Source of the DNA: Methylococcaceae bacterium | Lineage (GTDB): Bacteria; Pseudomonadota; Gammaproteobacteria; Methylococcales; Methylomonadaceae | NCBI GenBank assembly: GCA_947505055.1 | Contig: CANNLO010000188.1 | Coordinates: 1 to 8,769 of the forward strand | Reading direction: 5' to 3' | DNA length: 8,769 bases | In this document: positions 6,218-8,769 of the stretch, piece after piece | Layout of the letters: the number at the start of each line of letters is the position of its first letter | How positions within the stretch are numbered: the stretch's first letter is position 1 | Notes under the pieces: generated by a model | Databases searched by the model: none | Seen by the model: the letters and a program-made list of their open reading frames with translations, nothing else | What the model was told of the DNA's origin: nothing | Position numbers and translations under genes: made by a program

Positions 6218-6222
6218 AAGGG
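6218..6222 (+). promoter_or_regulatory. Ribosome binding site of the OmpA-family gene
   Basis: AAGGG lies 7 nt before the ATG at 6230. It selects this start over the internal Met at codon 6 and keeps the full signal peptide. Confidence 0.6.
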
Positions 6223-6229
6223 TATCGTT

Positions 6230-6832
6230 ATGAAAAGTCAATATATGTTATTTTTCCTGCTTGGCGTAATGGTGCTAAGCAGAATCGCTTATGCCGAAGA
6301 AATTAATTTTGGGAAAAAAACGCCAACAACAGCTCAAGTGCTGGAAGCTCTTAATCCTGATGTTAATACAGATAATATAAATCAGGGCGTTAAAACACGC
6401 TCTATTGATATGAGCGGATTTAAAGCTAGACCTAAGTCTAAAAATAACAATTCAAAGTCTGAAACAAAAAAACTACTAAATCAGGCTGCTGAAACGGCTT
6501 TATCAATGGAAATCACCTTCGGCTATAACTCGACTGAACTGACGGCGACAGCAAAAGATCAACTTACGCCTGTCGGTGAAGCATTAGCTTCTGGCAAATT
6601 ATCAAACCTCAGTTTTGTCGTTGAAGGCCATACCGATGCTGTGGGTGGACAGTCTTACAATAAAACACTCTCTGAAGAACGCGCGGCTTCGGTAAAATCT
6701 TTTTTGGTGAATACGTTTAATATTGAATCCTCAACAATCCAGATTGTTGGTAAAGGTAAAAGCAATCTACTTGACCCTAATCATCCGGACAGCGAAGTTA
6801 ATCGGCGAGTGCGCATTATTGCTAAAAAATAA
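6230..6832 (+). CDS. Secreted OmpA-family peptidoglycan-binding protein
   Basis: 200 residues. A Sec signal peptide (about 1-22, MKSQYMLFFLLGVMVLSRIAYA, with likely cleavage after AYA) has no lipobox Cys and there is no beta-barrel, so the mature protein should be soluble in the periplasm. A low-complexity Asn/Lys/Ser stretch (about 65-82) joins to a C-terminal OmpA domain (about 92-200). The domain shows ITFGYNSTEL (95-104), VVEGHTDAVG (130-139), LSEERAASVKSFL (147-159) and NRRVRII (191-197). D136 and R151 have the 15-residue spacing of the OmpA pair that grips diaminopimelate (D271 and R286 in E. coli OmpA), so binding to peptidoglycan is expected. The gene is 48 bp upstream of the kinase gene with no terminator between, so the two probably form an operon. 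Its partner role with the kinase is inferred. OmpA-family assignment is strong; the specific function is unknown. Confidence 0.88.
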   Translation: MKSQYMLFFLLGVMVLSRIAYAEEINFGKKTPTTAQVLEALNPDVNTDNINQGVKTRSIDMSGFKARPKSKNNNSKSETKKLLNQAAETALSMEITFGYNSTELTATAKDQLTPVGEALASGKLSNLSFVVEGHTDAVGGQSYNKTLSEERAASVKSFLVNTFNIESSTIQIVGKGKSNLLDPNHPDSEVNRRVRIIAKK

Positions 6833-6880
6833 ACTTCTTAGTTTACGCCGTTCGCCCTAAAAACAAGGCTTGATTACCTT

Positions 6881-8533
6881 ATGTTTGAAAAACCGCACAC
6901 CGATTCAGATGAGAGCGATGTCACCCGTATTAAGTCGACAGACTCCAGTGCGGTGTCAATCCTCAATCCCGCGCCCATAAGCTCAACGCTCACTCAGTCC
7001 AGCAACGAAGAGGCTACTCGGATGATGACTGGCTATCCGGGTGCAGAGCCATATACTGACATTCAATTGGAGATAGGAAGTATTGTTAAAGACACCTATG
7101 AACTGGTTGCCGTGTTGGGTGAGGGCGGCATGGGTACGGTTTTTAAGGCGTTAAATAAAGTGTGGGAAGAAGTAGAAGCCCGCGATCCTTATGTGGCTAT
7201 CAAGGTACTGAAACCGGAGCTGTCAGCAAACAAACAACTGGTCCGGTCTTTATACAGCGATTTTGACAGAACCAAAACGCTTGCAAACTGCCCAAACATC
7301 ATTAAAGTTCAAGGCTTTGATAAAGATGGTCCCCATGTTTACATGACCATGGAATACCTGAGTGGCCTAACTTTAGGCGACTACCTGAAGCGTACCCCAA
7401 TGAATTTGCCCCAAGCCTGGTTTATCATTGAAGGCATCGGTAACGCCCTGGCTTACGCGCATGAAAACAACATTGTCCACCGAGACATTAAACCCGGGAA
7501 TATCATCATCACCGACGAAGGTATCGTTAAAGTGCTGGATTTTGGCATCGCGTCCAAAATTAACGAAAACGAAGGCGATGAAACCAAATTTGGTGGTCAT
7601 GAACTTGGTGCATTAACCATAGCTTATGCCGCTCCAGAAATGCAACGGGATTTTCCACCCGATGCGCGTGATGATATTTATGCCTTTGCTTGTGTGATCT
7701 ATGAAATACTGACAGGTAAACAATTTTACAAGCAGAAAATCCACAAAGCCCCCCCCATACCCGGCTTGAACAGTCGACAGATGGACATTTTAAATAAATC
7801 CCTGGCCTTTGAAAGAGATCTGCGTACAGGCAGTATTAAAGAGTTATTGGAGAAATTACGTCCCGTTAAAAATCCGTGGTTGAAATACCTCGGTATCGGC
7901 GGTGGCGTGTTGTTTATCACAGGTCTGACGATATGGGGAGCATTAGTCCTGCTCAAGCAACCCTCCGGCACTCAAGCCACACAGCAAGAAGCGGTTGTAA
8001 CGCCGTCACAGCCGACAGTTGCTGCTGCGGTTTCTACGCCTCCACTAGCTCAAATACCTGTTTATACTCCAGATCCACAGCTTGCGCCCGAAGTTGCACC
8101 CGTCATACCGGTACCAACCCCGATTGACAAAGAACTGAGTTATAGCGCCGTCAGCAATGATGGTGTCGTACAATTACAAACATCAAAGCCTGACTATCGA
8201 AATGGCGATTCTTTTCAATTGAATTTCACGCTGGCACAGCCCAGCTATGTCCGCGTGATTGATCGTGATGCTAAAGGCGAAGTCACGACCTTGCGTCCTA
8301 ATCCTCATCAGCCGGATAAGTTACTGCCTGCCGATAAGGAACAAGTTTTCCCGCCTAAGGGTATTGATGCGCCGGTGCAGGGGCCTTCCGGCGACAGTAC
8401 TGTAACCATCGTAACCAGTACTCAGCCTTTTTTAAAAACCGTGAAACTGCTTAACGCCGATGGCAGTGTGTCTGAGCAAGTGCAAAGCGGTCCGTATTCG
8501 TGGACTCAGATCCGCTATACCTTGCATCGGTAA
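6881..8533 (+). CDS. Transmembrane Ser/Thr protein kinase with C-terminal DUF4384-like domain
   Basis: 550 residues with four parts. The polar N-terminus (1-70) is rich in Ser/Thr and carries DVTRI (13-17) and EATRM (44-48). A Hanks-type kinase domain (about 72-327) has the glycine loop GEGGMGTV (80-87), VAIK with catalytic K108, HRDIKPGN (200-207, D202 and N207), DFG (220-222) and APE (251-253), so it should be active. One membrane helix (about 334-358) follows. A Pro/Ala/Thr-rich linker (360-415) leads to a beta-rich domain (about 418-550) with YRNGDSFQLNF, SYVRVIDRDAKGEVTTLRPN and a Pro-rich turn, matching DUF4384 by pattern. With the kinase inside, this last domain would be periplasmic. 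The start has only a distant AAGG 12 nt upstream. It is second in an operon with the secreted OmpA-family gene, which suggests envelope sensing. Kinase assignment is firm; DUF4384 is likely; signal and substrates are unknown. Confidence 0.9.
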   Translation: MFEKPHTDSDESDVTRIKSTDSSAVSILNPAPISSTLTQSSNEEATRMMTGYPGAEPYTDIQLEIGSIVKDTYELVAVLGEGGMGTVFKALNKVWEEVEARDPYVAIKVLKPELSANKQLVRSLYSDFDRTKTLANCPNIIKVQGFDKDGPHVYMTMEYLSGLTLGDYLKRTPMNLPQAWFIIEGIGNALAYAHENNIVHRDIKPGNIIITDEGIVKVLDFGIASKINENEGDETKFGGHELGALTIAYAAPEMQRDFPPDARDDIYAFACVIYEILTGKQFYKQKIHKAPPIPGLNSRQMDILNKSLAFERDLRTGSIKELLEKLRPVKNPWLKYLGIGGGVLFITGLTIWGALVLLKQPSGTQATQQEAVVTPSQPTVAAAVSTPPLAQIPVYTPDPQLAPEVAPVIPVPTPIDKELSYSAVSNDGVVQLQTSKPDYRNGDSFQLNFTLAQPSYVRVIDRDAKGEVTTLRPNPHQPDKLLPADKEQVFPPKGIDAPVQGPSGDSTVTIVTSTQPFLKTVKLLNADGSVSEQVQSGPYSWTQIRYTLHR

Positions 8534-8557
8534 CAACTGCCCAGATAGATTGTATTT

Positions 8558-8613
8558 ACCAGGAAGGACACGAAGAAATAAAACTTCGTGTCCTTCCTGG
8601 TGCCGCTTTTTTT
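8558..8613 (+). terminator. Intrinsic terminator after the kinase gene
   Basis: An 18-bp perfect stem (8558-8575 with 8584-8601) with loop AAATAAAA lies 24 nt after the kinase stop. It is followed by GCCGC and seven Ts (8607-8613). The stem is unusually long and the T-run is separated from it by 5 nt, so it may be a dispersed palindrome serving as terminator. It closes the OmpA-kinase operon. Confidence 0.75.
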
Positions 8614-8769
8614 ATAATGTCTAAACTATTGATGCCATCTATGATTAAGCGACATTAAATCAGACGTCTGGAGTGCAGGCTTCGCCTGCAAGCAGGCGAA
8701 GCCTGCACTCCAGACGTCTGATTTAATGTCGCTTAATCATTGATGGCATCAATAGTTTAGACATTATAA
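8612..8769. repeat. 158-bp near-perfect palindrome at the window end
   Basis: Arms of 78 bp (8612-8689 and 8692-8769) are complementary at every position but one (T8640 opposite T8741), around a 2-nt centre (AA, 8690-8691). Each arm contains a smaller hairpin, GCAGGC-TTC-GCCTGC at 8675-8689 and its mirror at 8692-8706, and a self-complementary CAGACGTCTG (8661-8670, 8711-8720). The right arm ends exactly at the last base. It may be a real inverted repeat, a MITE-like unit or an assembly fold-back at a contig end. The left end overlaps the T-run of the terminator. Confidence 0.9.

Noticed and set aside
6230..8533. Type VI secretion locus suggested by OmpA-domain and kinase genes together
   Set aside because: No Tss sheath, Hcp, VgrG, baseplate or membrane-complex genes are present; these two domains alone are not diagnostic.
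8613..8618. TATAAT at the start of the terminal palindrome as a promoter
   Set aside because: It overlaps the terminator T-run, has no matching -35 and no gene follows.

Overview
The window looks like a piece of a gammaproteobacterial methanotroph genome, most likely order Methylococcales. The main clue is two tandem genes for the methylene-tetrahydromethanopterin dehydrogenase MtdB, an enzyme of the H4MPT-linked formaldehyde oxidation route of methylotrophs. A UvrY/GacA-type response regulator and the moderate, rather A+T-rich base composition fit this. The assignment comes from protein family recognition only. Both ends may be contig ends: the first gene is cut at base 1, and the window stops exactly at the end of a 78-bp inverted repeat.

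Layout. Bases 2-1838 hold the two mtdB paralogues in tandem on the + strand. A strong palindrome (1840-1870) separates them from a convergent uvrY/gacA-like gene (1878-2522, minus). A short divergent promoter region leads into a MotA-like/MotB-like stator pair (2669-4441, +) with no flagellar or chemotaxis genes nearby. A stand-alone flavin reductase-like gene (4602-5102) and a cold-shock protein gene (5351-5560) follow. The csp gene has a leader with mutually exclusive hairpins and ends in a strong palindrome. About 670 bp between csp and the next clear gene (5561-6229) is A+T-rich and holds only a possible 47-codon ORF, two inverted repeats and candidate promoters. A two-gene operon follows: a secreted OmpA-domain protein (6230-6832) and a transmembrane Ser/Thr protein kinase with a DUF4384-like periplasmic domain (6881-8533). 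It ends at an 18-bp-stem terminator, which runs into the terminal 158-bp palindrome.

How the genes may work together. The two MtdB enzymes would do the same reaction, but their nucleotide-binding loops differ in a way that suggests one prefers NADP and the other NAD. The OmpA protein and the kinase plausibly form a cell-envelope sensing module, with peptidoglycan contact outside and phosphorylation inside. The MotAB-like pair is another envelope machine, energised by the ion gradient and anchored to peptidoglycan, whose partner is not visible. Nothing here is a recognised defence system, prophage or CRISPR locus. The best candidates for something new are the orphan stator pair, the OmpA-kinase module, the csp leader switch and the terminal palindrome, which may be an assembly fold-back.
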